Shown: one piece after another, positions 8,193-18,056 of the stretch
How the letters are laid out: each line of letters starts with the position of its first letter
Numbering within the stretch: position 1 is the first letter of the stretch
From: Solirubrobacteraceae bacterium
GTDB lineage: Bacteria; Actinomycetota; Thermoleophilia; Solirubrobacterales; Solirubrobacteraceae
Assembly (NCBI GenBank): GCA_029263125.1
Contig: JAJCYD010000005.1
Coordinates: forward strand, 39,720 to 103,719
Length of the DNA stretch: 64,000 bases
Direction: 5' to 3'
Program-made: the position numbers and the translations under genes
Notes under the pieces: model-generated
The model's input: only the letters and a program-made list of their open reading frames with translations
What the model was told of the DNA's origin: nothing
Databases searched by the model: none

Positions 8193-9185
8193 TCATCCCA
8201 GCGGAAGATGCGCCCGGACGCCGAACCCTTCGGGCGACGGGCCCGACTGCTCAAAGCGCCACCACCCGGCGGCGCCGATCATCGCGGCGTTGTCCGTCGC
8301 ATAGCGCAGGTCGGGCAGCCGGATCTGCGTCCTGTGGCCGAGTTCGGTCCGCAGGCGCTCGCGCAGGATCGGGCTGGCGGCAACACCACCGACGACGACG
8401 GCGCTGTGCGGCGACAAGTCCTCCACGGCGCGCTTGAGCTTGCCGAGGAGGACATCCATGCACGCCGCGGCGAACGACGCGGCCAGATCCGGGACATCGA
8501 CATCACCGCGTTCGATCGTGCGGCGCACGGCGGTCTTCAAGCCGGAGAAGGAGAAGTCGTAGCCGGCGCCGAGCATCGGCCGAGGAAGGGCATACGTGTC
8601 GGTCCCGGTCCCCGCGAGGCGGTCGAGTATCGGCCCCCCGGGGTAGCCCAGACCGAGCTCGCGAGCCACCTTGTCATACGCTTCGCCGACCGAATCGTCC
8701 CTCGTGGCTCCGAGGACCTCATAGGTGCCCCGCTGCGGAGCGTGCACGAGCATGCAGTGACCGCCGGACACGAGCAGGAACACGGCCGGATAGGTGACGT
8801 CGGCGCCGTCGAGCTCGGCCGAGAACAGGTGCCCCTCGAGGTGGTTGACGGCGACCAGCGGACGGTGCCATGCGAGCGCCAGGGCCTTGGCGGTCGCGAC
8901 GCCCACGGCGAGACATCCCGGGAGCCCGGGACCGGCCGTGACGGCGATGGCCTTCACGCTGCCGGGCAGGACGGCTGCTTCGGACAAGGCGGCGGCCACG
9001 GTCGCGGTGATCGCGGTGACGTGCTCCCGGCTGGCGACCTCGGGGACGACCCCGCCCCATTGTGCGTGCAGCGACGCCTGGCTGGCCACGACCGAGGAGA
9101 GCACCCGATAGTCGTCGCTGACCACCGCGGCCGCGGTCTCGTCGCACGACGTCTCGATGGCAAGGATGAGGTGACTAGCGCCCAC
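8193..9185 (-). CDS. tsaD: tRNA N6-adenosine threonylcarbamoyltransferase TsaD
   Basis: A 330-residue Kae1/TsaD protein that transfers the threonylcarbamoyl group to A37 of tRNA. Visible hallmarks are IETSCDETAAAVV at the N-terminus, the metal motif NHLEGH (residues ~113-118), the glycine-rich SGGHCMLVHA, and SFSGLKTAV. The GTG at 9185 overlaps the end of tsaC by 11 nt, which implies translational coupling. Length and motif order are normal for a catalytically competent enzyme. Confidence 0.96.
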   Translation of the reverse strand: MGASHLILAIETSCDETAAAVVSDDYRVLSSVVASQASLHAQWGGVVPEVASREHVTAITATVAAALSEAAVLPGSVKAIAVTAGPGLPGCLAVGVATAKALALAWHRPLVAVNHLEGHLFSAELDGADVTYPAVFLLVSGGHCMLVHAPQRGTYEVLGATRDDSVGEAYDKVARELGLGYPGGPILDRLAGTGTDTYALPRPMLGAGYDFSFSGLKTAVRRTIERGDVDVPDLAASFAAACMDVLLGKLKRAVEDLSPHSAVVVGGVAASPILRERLRTELGHRTQIRLPDLRYATDNAAMIGAAGWWRFEQSGPSPEGFGVRAHLPLG

Positions 9186-9819
9186 GGCCGAGTATCGCCT
9201 CGATCTCGCACACCGGGATCGCTCCTTCGCGCTCGATCTGCGGCACCGACAGGTTCGTGTTGACCAGCGTCGACGACGCGCCGGTCAGCCGGCCACCGTC
9301 GACGGCGAGTGCCGGGGCGGTGGCGAGGCCGGCCAGGACATCGCCTACGCCGTTGGGGGTCGGCGCTCCATGGCGATTGGCGCTCGTCATCAACAGCGGA
9401 CCCGCTTGGCGCGCCAGCCCTTGGACCAGCGCGTGCGCCGGAGCGCGAACGGCGACCTCGTCGCGTCCGGCCAGCCAGCCGGGAAGCGGCGCCCGCGTCG
9501 CGCACGCGATCGTGAGCGCGCCCGGCCAGAACGTGGTCGCCAGCGCATCGGCCGCCGCGGTCCAGTCCAGCGACAGGTCACACCTGGCCTGCTCGGCGTC
9601 GGCCACGATGATCGGCAGGCGACGATCCGGCGGGCGCTGCTTCATCGCGAAGATCGCGCGCTGCGCATCGTCATGCGCCGGCAGGCACATGAGTCCATAC
9701 ACGGTATCCGTCGGGACGACGACGACTCCACCGTCGTGCAGAGCACCGAGCACCGCAGCGATCGCCTCCTCCAGCTCCTCGGCGTTCGAGATGTCGAGGC
9801 AGACCGTCGGCGACGTCAC
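9175..9819 (-). CDS. tsaC: L-threonylcarbamoyladenylate synthase TsaC (Sua5/YrdC family)
   Basis: A 214-residue YrdC-domain enzyme that makes threonylcarbamoyl-AMP from Thr, bicarbonate and ATP, the first step of t6A. The substrate cleft motifs VVPTDTVYGLMCLP, MKQRPPDRRLP, VAVRAPAH and LLMTSANRHG are all present. The length fits TsaC, without the Sua5 C-terminal domain. It heads the tsa run, 140 nt downstream of prmC. Confidence 0.95.
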   Translation of the reverse strand: MTSPTVCLDISNAEELEEAIAAVLGALHDGGVVVVPTDTVYGLMCLPAHDDAQRAIFAMKQRPPDRRLPIIVADAEQARCDLSLDWTAAADALATTFWPGALTIACATRAPLPGWLAGRDEVAVRAPAHALVQGLARQAGPLLMTSANRHGAPTPNGVGDVLAGLATAPALAVDGGRLTGASSTLVNTNLSVPQIEREGAIPVCEIEAILGRGR

Positions 9820-9958
9820 GATGTGCGGGGTCTGGGAAACGGGACGCTGATGCGAGCATCGTATCCGGCCCGCGGATGAGCCTCGTCTCGTGATTGCTGG
9901 TCAGCACCTCGGCGAGACCGCCGCTCGTGAAACCGCCGCGGCGGCGGCCGCCCGAGCG

Positions 9959-10828
9959 TCACGGTCGCTCGGCCACGCCCGGGCCGGCGGGTTGCCTCCC
10001 GGCAGCCATGCGCTGGATCCCAGCGAGGTCGCGGTGGGACCGCACGCCCTCGAAGCCGACGTGCTCGAGCAGCGCCCGCACCGCGCCGGCCTGCCCCGCG
10101 CCGTGCTCGATCGCGAGCAGGCCACCGGCCGTCAGCGCCGCGGCGGCCGCGGGCACGAGCCGGCGGATGACGTCGAGCCCGTCCTCGCCGGCGAACAGCG
10201 CGCCCGCCGGCTCGTGCTGCGTGATCTCGGGCGCAAGCGACGCCCGCTCGTCCTCGGCGACATACGGCGGATTGGACAGCACGGCGTCGCACGCCCGCAC
10301 GCCGGCGAGCAGATCGCCCTCCTGCAGGCGCACGTCGAGCTTCAGCACGGCCGCGTTGGCGCGCGCGACGTCCAGCGCATCCGCGCTGACGTCGGTGCCG
10401 AGCACATCGAGGTCGGGGCGCTCGTGCTTGAGCGCCAGCGCGACCGCCCCGCTGCCGGTGCCGACGTCCACCACGCGCGCGCCTGCGGGCAGCGTCAGCC
10501 CGGCCTCGACGAGCAGCTCGGTCTCCGGCCGCGGGACGAGCACCCGCGGGTCGACGAGCAGGTCGATGTGGCGAAAGCCCTTGCTGCCCAGGATGTAGGC
10601 GACCGGCTCGCGCATGACCGAGCGCCTCCGCACGGCGTCCTGAAACCCCCTCACCGCGGGGCCCGTGACCTCGCGCGACGGGTCGGTGAACAGCGCGGTC
10701 CGATCCACGCCCAGCGCATGCGCGAGCAGCAGCTCGGCGTCCAGGCGCGGCGAGTCCGATCCGGCGGCGCCGATCGCGATCACGGCGGAGTCCAGCGCCT
10801 CGCGAACGGTCACTCCGCCGAAGCTCAC
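9959..10828 (-). CDS. prmC: Peptide chain release factor N5-glutamine methyltransferase PrmC
   Basis: A 289-residue SAM-dependent methyltransferase that methylates the GGQ glutamine of release factors. An N-terminal helical domain (residues 1-90) precedes the Rossmann domain with the SAM site [16 protein letters not shown] and the catalytic NPPY motif ([12 protein letters not shown]). The GTG start overlaps the prfA stop as GTGA, so substrate and modifying enzyme are translationally coupled, as in many bacteria. The C-terminal ~20 residues are Pro/Gly-rich. Confidence 0.95.
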   Translation of the reverse strand: MSFGGVTVREALDSAVIAIGAAGSDSPRLDAELLLAHALGVDRTALFTDPSREVTGPAVRGFQDAVRRRSVMREPVAYILGSKGFRHIDLLVDPRVLVPRPETELLVEAGLTLPAGARVVDVGTGSGAVALALKHERPDLDVLGTDVSADALDVARANAAVLKLDVRLQEGDLLAGVRACDAVLSNPPYVAEDERASLAPEITQHEPAGALFAGEDGLDVIRRLVPAAAAALTAGGLLAIEHGAGQAGAVRALLEHVGFEGVRSHRDLAGIQRMAAGRQPAGPGVAERP

Positions 10829-11880
10829 GACGAGGGCGTAGCGGCCTGCAGTTCCAGCGCGCGGCGCTTCTCGTCGGACTGCAGCGCCGCCGTGAACTCG
10901 TCGAGCTGGCCCTCGAGGACGTCGTCGAGGTTGTGGACGGTGAAGTTGATGCGATGGTCGGTGACGCGCCGCTGGCTGTAGTTGTAGGTGCGGATCTTCT
11001 CCGCGCGCTCGCCCGTGCCGACCTGCGAGCGGCGGTCGGCCGCGACCTCCGCCTGCTGCTCGGCGAGCGCCGCGTCATACAGGCGCGCGCGCAGCACGCG
11101 CATCGCCCGCTCGCGGTTCTGAAGCTGGGACTTCTCGTCCTGCATCGAGACGACGATGCCGCTCGGGCGGTGGGTGATGCGCACCGCCGAGTCGGTCGTG
11201 TTGACCGACTGCCCGCCGGGCCCCGAGGAGCGGTAGACGTCGATCTGCAGGTCGCTCTGATCGATCTGCACGTCGACCTCCTCGGCCTCGGGCAGCACCG
11301 CGACGGTCGCTGTCGAGGTGTGCGTGCGGCCCTGGGACTCGGTCTCGGGCACACGCTGGACGCGGTGCGTGCCGCCCTCGAACTTGAAGATCGAGTACGC
11401 CCCGTCGCCCTTGATCGCGAACGTGTAGGCGCCGTCTGTCGCCTCCAGCAACTCCACCGTCAGCCGCAGGCGCTCGGCGTACTTGGACAGCATGCGCACG
11501 ACGTCGCCGGCCCACAGGCCGGCCTCGTCGCCCCCGGCGCCGCCGCGCACCTCGACGATGACGCTCTTCTCGTCGAGGGGATCGCGCTGGACCATCGCCA
11601 GGCGGATCTCCTCCTCCAGGCGCTCGATCTGCGCGCGTGCGTCTCCGAGCATCTCGCGCACCTCGGCGTCCTCGCCCTCGTCGAGCATCGCGCGCGCCTC
11701 GGCCTCGTCGGAGACGGCCTCGCGCCATTGCTCGGCGAGCTTGGCCGCCACCTCGAGCTGGCGGAACGTCCGGCCGGCCTCGGCCGCACGGTGACGATCC
11801 CCGAACACGTCGGGATCTGACAGCTCGCGTTGCACGTCGGCGAAGCGCGCCTCGATCTGCTCGACGAGTTGCTCGATCAC
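10825..11880 (-). CDS. prfA: Peptide chain release factor 1
   Basis: A GTG at 11880 gives 351 residues, the normal RF1 length; the ORF-track start lies 99 nt further upstream. The anticodon-reading region is [17 protein letters not shown] (P-x-T type, so RF1, reading UAA/UAG, rather than RF2). The peptidyl-tRNA hydrolysis loop is [20 protein letters not shown], with the GGQ motif. The C-terminal coiled region is intact. A -10-like TACCCT lies 7 nt before the GTG, suggesting a leaderless transcript. Confidence 0.96.
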   Translation of the reverse strand: MIEQLVEQIEARFADVQRELSDPDVFGDRHRAAEAGRTFRQLEVAAKLAEQWREAVSDEAEARAMLDEGEDAEVREMLGDARAQIERLEEEIRLAMVQRDPLDEKSVIVEVRGGAGGDEAGLWAGDVVRMLSKYAERLRLTVELLEATDGAYTFAIKGDGAYSIFKFEGGTHRVQRVPETESQGRTHTSTATVAVLPEAEEVDVQIDQSDLQIDVYRSSGPGGQSVNTTDSAVRITHRPSGIVVSMQDEKSQLQNRERAMRVLRARLYDAALAEQQAEVAADRRSQVGTGERAEKIRTYNYSQRRVTDHRINFTVHNLDDVLEGQLDEFTAALQSDEKRRALELQAATPSS

Positions 11881-11887
11881 GGAACCG

Positions 11888-11893
11888 AGGGTA
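11888..11893 (-). promoter_or_regulatory. Putative -10 box for prfA (leaderless promoter)
   Basis: On the minus strand TACCCT (TANNNT type) lies 7 nt before the prfA GTG, placing transcription initiation at or next to the start codon. I see no convincing -35 box. The same geometry recurs at many operon heads in this window. Confidence 0.4.
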
Positions 11894-12028
11894 ATGCAGC
11901 TCGTCTGCCGCGTTCGCTCGAGGATTGAGCGAAGGCTCAGGACATATAAGGCTTTCAACGATCCAGCTCGATTGCTCAAGCTGGCGCTCGAAGCATCCGA
12001 TGCAGTCGCCGTGGCCGACCGGTCGACG

Positions 12029-13999
12029 ATGCGCCCAACCGCACGCGGGATCCCGCTCGCACCGCTCGACGTTCACGCGACCGCGGCGCTGGATCGCCTC
12101 ACGCGCTGGGCTGCTCGCGCCCTGCGCGCCCAGGATGCGTTCGTGCTGCTCGTCGATTGCCGGGGCGGGCTGGAGACGAGCGCAGGCGAGGCGCTGCGCT
12201 CGCCGGACACACTCGCGCACTGCGAAGCCATCGTCGAGAGCGCCAGCGCCCATGCGACCGACGACGGAGCGGTTCTCGGCGCCCCGCTGATTGACAGCAC
12301 CGGCTGCGTGCTGGGGTGCCTGTGCGTCACGGACACGCGACCGCGGGCGTGGTCAGCGCACGATCACGAGCTGGTCTGCGAGCTGGCGCGCTCGGCGACG
12401 ACGGAGCTCGAGCTGCGCACCACGCGTGCGATGGCTGACCGCGAGAAGCGCTGGAGTGACGGACAGGCCGCCGTGCTGGAGTCGATCGCGGCGCGGGCCC
12501 CGCTGCGCGCCACGCTGACCACGCTGCTGCAGGTCGCCGAGGCCCATGCTCCCGGCATGCTGACCTCGGTCCTGCTGGTCGAGCACGCGCGCGGCGGCGA
12601 CGTGCTGCGCCATGCCGCCGGGCCGAGCCTGCCGCGCAGCTTCACGAGCCGGGTGGACCGCATCGCGGTCAGAGACGGACACGGCATGTGCGCGGCGGCG
12701 GCACACCGCCGCGAGCCGGTGATCGTGCTCGACATCGCCACCGATCCGCTCACCGCGCCGTTCGTGCAGATCGCCGCCGCCCACGGCCTGCACGCGGGCT
12801 GGTCGACGCCGATCATGTCCGGCGGCGGCGGCGTGCTGGGAACCTTCGCCCTGTACTACGGGTCCACGCGCCCACCGAAGCCCAGCGACGAGATCGTGAT
12901 CGAGCGCTCGATCCATCTCGCCAGGCTGGCGATCGAACAGGTTCACGGCGCCGATGCGCTGCGCCGCAGCGCCACGCAAGCCCGCACGCTGGCGCGCGAC
13001 CAGACCGCACTGCAGCGCGTCGCCACGGCGGTCGCGGCGGAGAGCGATCCCGCCAGCGTCTTCGAGCTCATCGCCGGGCAGGTGGGCCAGCTGCTACGCG
13101 CCGATGCCGGCTACGTGCTGCGCTTCGCCGCCGACGGCGACGAGTTCACGACGATGGGGTCCTGGGGGCGTGCGGACACCAACGTGCTCGAACCCGGCGA
13201 GGTCCGCATCCCCGCGCCCGACGGGCTGTGCGCCCAGCTTCGCCGCGGCCGCGGCGCACGGCGGCGCAGCGTCCCCGCGGGCGAACATCTGTTCCCACAG
13301 CTGCACCGCATCGCCGCGCCGATCGTCGTCGAGCGCACGCCGTGGGGCATGATCGTCGCGCTGCGCGACCGCCGCGGCGCGTTCGCGCGCGATGACGACA
13401 AGCGCATCGTGCGCCTGGCACAGCTCGCGAGCGTCGCGGTCGCCAACGCCCGCGTCCGCGAGCGCCTCGCCACGCAGGCCTTGACCGACCCGCTGACCGG
13501 GCTGGCCAACCGGCGCGCCTTCGATCGACGCCTGATCGAAGAGACCGAGCGCGCGCATCGCCACGGCCGCGAGCTGTCGCTGATGCTCGTCGACATCGAC
13601 CACTTCAAGGCGATCAACGACCGCCTCGGCCACGCGGCCGGCGATCGCGTGCTCGCAGACGTCACCCGCGACCTACGAGCGGCCACGCGCCTCGGCGATC
13701 TGCTGGCACGTGTCGGCGGGGACGAGCTGGCGATGATCCTCGCCGACTGTGGCTCGCGCCAAGCTGCCGATGTCGCCGGCCGCATGCTGCTGGCGATCGG
13801 AGCGGACGTCGAGCTCGGCGGGCGCCAACCCGTCACGCTGTCAATCGGCGTCGCCGGCGTACGACCCAGGCAATCCGCCGACGAGCTGCTGCGCCGCGCC
13901 GACCAGGCGCTCTACCGGGCCAAGAACGGCGGGCGCAACCAGGTCGTCGCCGACGACGAGGGGCCGGCGAGCGCCGTCGGGCCCGGCGCTCGGCGCTGA
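12029..13999 (+). CDS. Multi-GAF diguanylate cyclase (GGDEF protein)
   Basis: A soluble protein of about 656 residues from the ATG at 12029; the ORF track starts at 11894, before an AT-rich promoter-like stretch around 11925-11950, so the later start is preferred. Three GAF-like sensor regions cover roughly residues 15-135, 150-300 and 325-480. The C-terminal GGDEF domain contains [33 protein letters not shown] and the active site VGGDEL. An RLGD sequence five residues before GGDEL fits the inhibitory I-site. It therefore probably makes c-di-GMP with feedback inhibition. There is no membrane segment or EAL domain. The gene is antiparallel between DUF1385 and prfA. Confidence 0.92.
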   Translation: MRPTARGIPLAPLDVHATAALDRLTRWAARALRAQDAFVLLVDCRGGLETSAGEALRSPDTLAHCEAIVESASAHATDDGAVLGAPLIDSTGCVLGCLCVTDTRPRAWSAHDHELVCELARSATTELELRTTRAMADREKRWSDGQAAVLESIAARAPLRATLTTLLQVAEAHAPGMLTSVLLVEHARGGDVLRHAAGPSLPRSFTSRVDRIAVRDGHGMCAAAAHRREPVIVLDIATDPLTAPFVQIAAAHGLHAGWSTPIMSGGGGVLGTFALYYGSTRPPKPSDEIVIERSIHLARLAIEQVHGADALRRSATQARTLARDQTALQRVATAVAAESDPASVFELIAGQVGQLLRADAGYVLRFAADGDEFTTMGSWGRADTNVLEPGEVRIPAPDGLCAQLRRGRGARRRSVPAGEHLFPQLHRIAAPIVVERTPWGMIVALRDRRGAFARDDDKRIVRLAQLASVAVANARVRERLATQALTDPLTGLANRRAFDRRLIEETERAHRHGRELSLMLVDIDHFKAINDRLGHAAGDRVLADVTRDLRAATRLGDLLARVGGDELAMILADCGSRQAADVAGRMLLAIGADVELGGRQPVTLSIGVAGVRPRQSADELLRRADQALYRAKNGGRNQVVADDEGPASAVGPGARR

Positions 14000-14026
14000 C
14001 CACCCGCAGCGCTCGGCTCGGCTCGA

Positions 14027-15043
14027 TCAGGCGACGACCTCGATGGCGATGCGGTCGTCGTCGGTGACCTCGACCGGCGCGTCGAGCACCAACACGGCCT
14101 GCAGCGCCGCGATCGCGACCGCGAGCTGGCCGAGGTCGGGCTCGCGGGTGGTCAGCAGCTGCAGCTTCATCCCGGGCACCATCAGGGCCCGCGCCCAGCG
14201 CTTGGAGCGGTTGCGCCCCATCCACTTGATGACCTCGAACGCCAACCCCGCGACGAGCGGGATGCCGACGACCCGCGAGGCGAACAGCCAGTACCACGCG
14301 GGCGTCCCGAGCGGCGCGAAGACGACGATCGCGACGACCATGACGATCAGCATGAAGCTCGTCCCGCAGCGCGGATGCAGGCGGCTGAAGCGCTGCGCGT
14401 TCTCGGGCGTCAGCTCGAGGCCGGCCTCGTAGCAGGAGATCGTCTTGTGCTCGGCGCCGTGGTACTCGAACACGCGCCGCAGGTCCTTCATCCGCGAGAC
14501 TAGGTAGATGTAGGTCAGGAAGATCGAGATCCGCAGCACCTTCTCGACGAGCACGAAGACCAGCGAATTGGGCAGCGAGTCCCTGATGAGGCTCGTCAAC
14601 GCGACGGGCAGCAGGAAGAACAGCCCCACTGCCAGCGCCAGGGCGAACGCGACCGTCCCGAACCACGTGCCGCCGGAGACCGGTGCGTCCTCGTCGGGCG
14701 TGTGCGTGTCAACCGAGATGTTCAGCGCGAGGAAGCCGATCCGCAGCGACTCGACGAGCGCGACGACACCGCGCACGATCGGCACGCGCATCCAGCGATG
14801 GCGCTTGAGCACGGAGTCCAGCGGGAAGCGCTGGATCTCGACGGCCCCGCGCGTGGCCTCGCCGAGCTGCATGCGGCGGCCGTCGGCGATCTGCTCGGGG
14901 GCGGGAGCGCGAACCGCCACGGCCCATGCCGAGACGCCGCGCATCATCACGCCTTCGATCACGGCCTGCCCGCCGACGGGCAGGTCACGACCGGCTACTG
15001 GTGCGCCGTCAGGCAGCCGATGTCCGTCCGGGGCGGCTGCCAA
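14027..15043 (-). CDS. DUF1385 (YqhQ-family) membrane protein
   Basis: A 338-residue protein opening with the family signature GGQAVIEGVMMRG. Membrane helices follow (FALALAVGLFFLLPVAL; FMLIVMVVAIVVFA), with the polar motif GAEHKTISCYEAG and RLHPRCGTSFML between them. YqhQ/DUF1385 proteins are conserved beside prfA and rpmE in Gram-positive genomes, and their function is unsettled; a metal-dependent role has been suggested from the His/Cys motif. The ORF starts 10 nt after rpmE, so the two are probably one transcript. Confidence 0.93.
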   Translation of the reverse strand: MAAAPDGHRLPDGAPVAGRDLPVGGQAVIEGVMMRGVSAWAVAVRAPAPEQIADGRRMQLGEATRGAVEIQRFPLDSVLKRHRWMRVPIVRGVVALVESLRIGFLALNISVDTHTPDEDAPVSGGTWFGTVAFALALAVGLFFLLPVALTSLIRDSLPNSLVFVLVEKVLRISIFLTYIYLVSRMKDLRRVFEYHGAEHKTISCYEAGLELTPENAQRFSRLHPRCGTSFMLIVMVVAIVVFAPLGTPAWYWLFASRVVGIPLVAGLAFEVIKWMGRNRSKRWARALMVPGMKLQLLTTREPDLGQLAVAIAALQAVLVLDAPVEVTDDDRIAIEVVA

Positions 15044-15052
15044 GAGCGGGCT

Positions 15053-15265
15053 CTACCCGGCGGCTTGGCGCTTGGCGGCGCGCCGCTTGAAGCGGTCCAC
15101 GCGGCCACCGGTGTCCACGAGCTTTTGGCGGCCCGTGTAGAAGGGATGGCAGTTCGAGCAGATCTCGACCTTGATGTCCGGCGTGGTCGAGCGCGTCTCG
15201 AACTCGTTGCCGCACGTGCAGCGGACGTGGGCGGTGACGTATTCGGGATGGATGTCGGTCTTCAT
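15053..15265 (-). CDS. rpmE: 50S ribosomal protein L31 (zinc-binding type)
   Basis: A 70-residue protein starting MKTDIHPEY at 15265, shorter than the ORF-track frame. The zinc ligands CTCGNEF and [10 protein letters not shown] identify the Zn-containing L31 type that is replaced by a Cys-free paralogue under zinc limitation. A TAGACT -10-like box lies just upstream. It is followed 10 nt later by the DUF1385 gene. The usual upstream neighbour rho is not present; an ETF operon lies there instead. Confidence 0.96.
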   Translation of the reverse strand: MKTDIHPEYVTAHVRCTCGNEFETRSTTPDIKVEICSNCHPFYTGRQKLVDTGGRVDRFKRRAAKRQAAG

Positions 15266-15347
15266 GGTGCCGAGCAGTCTATCGGCAGGGTCGCGGGCTC
15301 CCGGCACGCCCAAGCGCCCATGAGCGGACACATGATCGGTGCTCAGA

Positions 15348-17081
15348 TCAGGTGTCGCGGTACAGCGGGCCGTCGCCGCCCTCGGGCACCGTCAAGCGCC
15401 CGCCCTTGGCCGTGATCGCCCCGCACTGCACGCAGTTGGTGTAGTTGACGATCAGGTCGACCTTGCCGGTCTCGGGGGCGTCCTCGGGGATCTCATAGAC
15501 GCCGGCCGGGCACATCCAGACCCACGTCTCGGCCAGCTCGCGCGGGACGCGCTGCTGCACGCGGATGTGGTTGGGCGCGTCGTCGCGCGTGGCGTTCCCG
15601 GTGATGTAGACCGAGGAGAGCTTGTCGAAGGTGTACGTGCCGTCGGGCTTGGGATAGCCGTCCTTCGTGTCGCCGACGAACATCTCGCGCTGGTCGTTGC
15701 GATGCCACGGCCGCCGGCCGCCCGGAAAGCGGCCCTTGGTGGCGATCAGGAGGTTGACGAGCGGCCCGCCGCGCAGGAAGCCCTTCTGAAACGGCTGGCG
15801 CGTGTTGCGCACCTCATAGAGCTCCGAGCCGATCGAGGACTGCTCGACGGCATCCTCGTAGGAGCTGAGGTCGTCGTCGCCGCGCCCGAGCGCCGCGTAG
15901 ATCGCCTCGGCCGCCAGCATCCCGGAGCGGATCGAGTGGTGCACGCCCTTCAGCGCCACGGTGTCGACCATGCCGCCCGAGTCACCGGCCAGCAGCGCTC
16001 CGGGCATCGTGAGCTTGGGCATCGACCAGTAGCCGCCGGCGGGCAGCGCCTTGGCGCCCCAGCTCACGCGCTCTCCCCCCTCGAGGATGTCGCGCACGAG
16101 CGGGTGCAGCTTGAACTGCTGCAGCAGGTCATGGGCGGAGGTCGTCGCGTCGGCGTACTCAAGGTCCACGACGAAGCCGATGCTGACATACGCCTCACCG
16201 GTCGTCTCGTCGTTCATCGGATAGATCCACGTGCCGCCGATCTGCCCGTAGCGCGGCGAGAGCTTCAGCGGCCACGGCCCGATCGTGTGGATGATGCGAT
16301 CAAGGGGCTTCGGGACCTTCCAGACCTCCTTGACGCCGAGCTCCCAGACCTGCGTCTCACAGCCGTCGGCGAGGTCGAACTCGCGGATGGCGGCACCCGT
16401 CAGGTGGCCCCAGCACCCCTCCGCCAGGACGGTCGCGCGGGCCTTGACATCGGTCCCGGGCTCGAAGTTCTTCAGCGGTTGGCCATCCTTGCCCCGGCCC
16501 TTGTCGCCCGAACGCACGCCGACGACGGCGCCGTCCTGGACGATCAGCTGGGACGCCGCCGTCTCCGTGAGGATGGTCGCGCCGGCCTCCTCGGCGATGC
16601 GCTGCTGGTAGCGCGCCAGGGCCGAGACCGAGATGACCTCGTTGCCGTGGTTCTGAAAGGGCGGCGGAGCCGGGATCCGAAGCGCCCGCTTGCCGTTGGG
16701 CAGCATGTAGACGGCTTCCTGGGTGACCTCGCCGAAGCCGAAGCCCTCAAGGCGCCAGTGCTTGCGCTCCAGGTCCGGGAAGAGCTCCTGCAGGGGGGCG
16801 GGACGCATGACCGCGCCGGAGAGGTTGTGGCCGCCGCACGTCTTGGCCTTCTCGATCACCGCGACCGGGACCTCGCCGAGGGACTCCAGCAGCTCCTCGT
16901 CGTCGTCGAGTAACTGCAGCAGCCGGTTGGCGCACGCAAGCCCCGCCGTGCCGCCTCCGACGATCGCGACGCCGACCTCGATCAGGTCGTCCTCGTCATC
17001 CAGGCCGTGCTTGACGAACTCCGCCTGCGGGTCTACCGGGGGCGGGTACTCGTCGGGTGCCGTGGTCTGCACGATCGGCAT
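15348..17081 (-). CDS. Electron transfer flavoprotein-ubiquinone oxidoreductase (ETF-QO/FixC family)
   Basis: A 577-residue flavoprotein that passes electrons from ETF to membrane quinone. The FAD-binding motif [18 protein letters not shown] is at residues ~38-55, and [11 protein letters not shown] is typical of ETF-QO. The C-terminal iron-sulfur region has CPAGVYEI and [13 protein letters not shown], then [10 protein letters not shown]. The classical enzyme has CxxCxxC in that loop; here the third Cys of the motif is replaced (CVQCGAI), so only three of the four usual cluster ligands are obvious. It lies 9 nt behind etfA and completes an acyl-CoA oxidation electron chain. Confidence 0.93.
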   Translation of the reverse strand: MPIVQTTAPDEYPPPVDPQAEFVKHGLDDEDDLIEVGVAIVGGGTAGLACANRLLQLLDDDEELLESLGEVPVAVIEKAKTCGGHNLSGAVMRPAPLQELFPDLERKHWRLEGFGFGEVTQEAVYMLPNGKRALRIPAPPPFQNHGNEVISVSALARYQQRIAEEAGATILTETAASQLIVQDGAVVGVRSGDKGRGKDGQPLKNFEPGTDVKARATVLAEGCWGHLTGAAIREFDLADGCETQVWELGVKEVWKVPKPLDRIIHTIGPWPLKLSPRYGQIGGTWIYPMNDETTGEAYVSIGFVVDLEYADATTSAHDLLQQFKLHPLVRDILEGGERVSWGAKALPAGGYWSMPKLTMPGALLAGDSGGMVDTVALKGVHHSIRSGMLAAEAIYAALGRGDDDLSSYEDAVEQSSIGSELYEVRNTRQPFQKGFLRGGPLVNLLIATKGRFPGGRRPWHRNDQREMFVGDTKDGYPKPDGTYTFDKLSSVYITGNATRDDAPNHIRVQQRVPRELAETWVWMCPAGVYEIPEDAPETGKVDLIVNYTNCVQCGAITAKGGRLTVPEGGDGPLYRDT

Positions 17082-17090
17082 GCTCGCGGC

Positions 17091-18056
17091 CTACGCCTTC
17101 TTCGCCTTCACGGCCTCGGTGAGCTTGGGCAGGATCTTGTTGAGGTCGCCGACGATGCCCAGATCGGAGTACTCGAAGATCGGGGCGTTCTGGTCCTTGT
17201 TGATCGCCACGATGTGCTCTGACGCCTGCATCCCGACTTTGTGCTGAATCGCGCCCGAGATGCCCGCGGCGAGGTAGAGCTTCGGCGCGACGGTCTTGCC
17301 GGTCTGGCCGATCTGTGTCGAATACGGGTACCACCCCGCGTCGACCACAGCCCGTGTCGCCGCGACGGCGCCACCCAGCGCCTCGGCGAGCGCCTCGCAG
17401 AGCTCGAAGCCCTCGGCCTTGCCCAGCCCACGGCCGCCGGCGACGAGGACGTCGGCGCCCTCGATGTCGACTTCCGCCCCACGGGCCTCTCCGCGCGTGA
17501 CCATCGTCGCCTGCGTCGACCACGGCGACAGCTGCACGCTCACGTCCTCGACGGTGGCGGTGTCCTCGCCCGCCACGGGAACGTCGAACGCGTTGAGGCG
17601 GGCGATGATGATCCCGCGGTCCTTGTACTGCGACGTCGAGATCGACGAGTCGCCGTGGATCGGGCGCTCGGCGGTGAGCTTGCCATCGGCGGCCGAGACG
17701 CTCGTGACCTCCATCGTGACGCCCGCGTTCAGCCGCGCGGCGAGGCCGGCGCCGATCTCGAAGCCGAGCAGACCGCCGCCAAACAGCGCGTAGCCGTGGC
17801 CGCCCTCGTCCATCACCGAGGCCATGACGTCGATGACCGGCTGGGCGAGGCCTTCGGGCGCGTCCTTGGCGCGAAAGACCTTGCTCGCGCCGTAGCCGCC
17901 GAGCGAGGCGGCAAGGTCGTCGGGACAATCGCCGATGACGACCGCGTGCGCCTCGGAGCCCAGCTCGCCGGCGAGGCGCGCGGCCTCGGCGACGGCGCCG
18001 AGCGAGTTCTTGTTGAAGGCGCCCTCGTAGTGCAGGGCGTAGACGAGGATGTTCAC
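17091..18056 (-). CDS. etfA: Electron transfer flavoprotein alpha subunit
   Basis: A 321-residue ETF-alpha. The C-terminal FAD domain is clear: TVAPKLYLAAGISGAIQH, AINKDQNAPIFEYSDLGIVGD. The N-terminal half is the ETF alpha/beta fold. The GTG start overlaps the etfB stop as GTGA. With etfB it carries electrons from acyl-CoA dehydrogenases (one is at 25.5 kb) to ETF-QO. Confidence 0.96.
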   Translation of the reverse strand: MNILVYALHYEGAFNKNSLGAVAEAARLAGELGSEAHAVVIGDCPDDLAASLGGYGASKVFRAKDAPEGLAQPVIDVMASVMDEGGHGYALFGGGLLGFEIGAGLAARLNAGVTMEVTSVSAADGKLTAERPIHGDSSISTSQYKDRGIIIARLNAFDVPVAGEDTATVEDVSVQLSPWSTQATMVTRGEARGAEVDIEGADVLVAGGRGLGKAEGFELCEALAEALGGAVAATRAVVDAGWYPYSTQIGQTGKTVAPKLYLAAGISGAIQHKVGMQASEHIVAINKDQNAPIFEYSDLGIVGDLNKILPKLTEAVKAKKA

